Source: Opitutus sp. GAS368
Lineage (GTDB): Bacteria; Verrucomicrobiota; Verrucomicrobiia; Opitutales; Opitutaceae
Direction of reading: 5' to 3'
DNA length: 64,000 bases
Assembly (NCBI RefSeq): GCF_900104925.1
Contig: NZ_LT629735.1
Span: 4,075,001-4,139,000, forward strand
The notes beneath the pieces were generated by a model that worked only from the letters and a program-made list of their open reading frames with translations, ran no database searches and was not told the origin of the DNA. Below, one piece after another: positions 63,367 to 64,000 of this stretch (positions within the stretch are counted from its first letter, which is position 1; each line of letters opens with the position of its first letter). A program made the translations under genes and the position numbers.

Positions 63367-64000
63367 ATGGAGACGCTGAGGCAATACTACGACGCCCTCT
63401 TGGAGCACCCGTTCATCAACGGCGTCCTGCCGCACCTGCTCACGGTCGTGGGCTTCCTCCTGGCTTTCTTTGCCATCGCCCGCCTGATGAGCCAGCGCAA
63501 GCAGCCGGGCAACACCTTCGCCTGGCTCTTCGCCATTGCTTTCGTGCCCTACGTCGGCGTGCCCCTCTACCTCATGTTCGGCGGCCGCAAGCTGCGGAAA
63601 CTGGCGGAGAAAAAAGCCCGGCTCTATCCCACTCCCACCATCACGCCCTTTGCCACCGCGGAGCAGAATTTTGCCGCCCGCGTCTTCACGCGCAGCGGCG
63701 CCTGCCCGCCGGTCGGCGGCAACCGCGTGAGTTTCCTCACTTCCGGCGAGGAGTCCTTCGAACGGCTCGAACACAGCATCCGCCACGCCCAGCACAGCAT
63801 CCACCTGATGACCTTCATCCTCGGCCGCGACGCCGTGGGCAGACGCCTCGTCAAACTCCTCGCCCAGCGCGCCAGGGAGGGCGTCAAGGTCCGGCTGCTG
63901 CTCGACGGGCTCGGCTGCTTCCTGACCAGCGGGGGTTTCTGTGATCCAATCCGGCAGGCGGGCGGCGAGGTGGTGAAGTTCATGCCGGTGATGCCGCTGC
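63367..64000 (+). CDS. Cardiolipin synthase-like phospholipase D protein (3' end outside window)
   Basis: The first 211 residues are present. Two N-terminal TM helices (LPHLLTVVGFLLAFFAIARL and FAWLFAIAFVPYVGVPLYLM) with the PLDc_N pattern are followed by MFGGRKLRKL and the beginning of the first phospholipase D domain (SIRHAQHSIHLMTFILGRDA, GVKVRLLLDGLG). The catalytic HKD motifs lie beyond the window, so activity cannot be judged. By family it joins phosphatidylglycerol units into cardiolipin at the inner membrane. Confidence 0.88.
   Translation, partial: METLRQYYDALLEHPFINGVLPHLLTVVGFLLAFFAIARLMSQRKQPGNTFAWLFAIAFVPYVGVPLYLMFGGRKLRKLAEKKARLYPTPTITPFATAEQNFAARVFTRSGACPPVGGNRVSFLTSGEESFERLEHSIRHAQHSIHLMTFILGRDAVGRRLVKLLAQRAREGVKVRLLLDGLGCFLTSGGFCDPIRQAGGEVVKFMPVMPL

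Overview
The window is GC-rich bacterial DNA, almost wholly coding, from a Gram-negative (diderm) organism. Signs are RND pumps, TolC-type outer-membrane factors, a SurA-like chaperone and lipoprotein signals. The gene families point to Verrucomicrobiota, most likely Opitutaceae: five giant ADOP-type ABC permeases, an S23-like four-helix-bundle gene, prepilin cassettes and many short palindromic repeats. This placement is inference; there is no rRNA or marker protein I can place exactly.

Layout. 1-6252: end of an RND efflux operon (two permeases and an outer-membrane lipoprotein). 6253-6889: repeat-filled gap. 6890-8452 (minus): secreted S10-family serine peptidase. 8632-12012: MacA/MacB-like adaptor, ATPase and permease. 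12202-15699: small membrane protein, NtrC-type response regulator, inserted four-helix-bundle gene and histidine kinase. 16217-32567: second adaptor, ATPase, five ADOP permeases, a DUF4097-like protein and a 48-residue membrane protein. 32602-36498: TPR protein, two methyltransferases, ABC ATPase. 36769-44345: sensor kinase, three pilin-like genes, NarL-type regulator, then a second copy of the pilin triad. 44665-46176: TolC-like factor. 46403-50712: MBL hydrolase, hybrid sensor kinase, MFS carrier. 50792-53544: tRNA-Cys followed by integrase remnants, a RelB/RelE module and a foreign-looking secreted/outer-membrane pair. 53992-64000: pilin, ParA, ABC-2 permeases, rnc, mfd, SurA-like, radC, tRNA-Tyr and the start of a cardiolipin synthase.

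The most interesting result is a regulatory circuit read directly from the DNA. Four sites (before 12202, 16217, 24664 and 44665) combine a sigma-54-type -24/-12 element (GG-N10-GC) with an upstream 14-bp dyad TCCCA-N5-GGGA. In three of the four the dyad lies 111-112 bp before the -24 GG; in the fourth it lies 126 bp before. Three sites carry an extra TCCCGC half-site exactly 22 bp after the first. The four units encode a small membrane protein plus the NtrC-type two-component system, the adaptor/ATPase/permease cluster, a small membrane protein plus further permeases, and the distant TolC-like factor. I infer one sigma-54 regulon that builds and senses a multi-permease tripartite ABC export machine.

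A second theme is palindromic repeats inside conserved genes. mfd carries two and an Rsm22-like methyltransferase gene carries one, all with the reading frame kept open.
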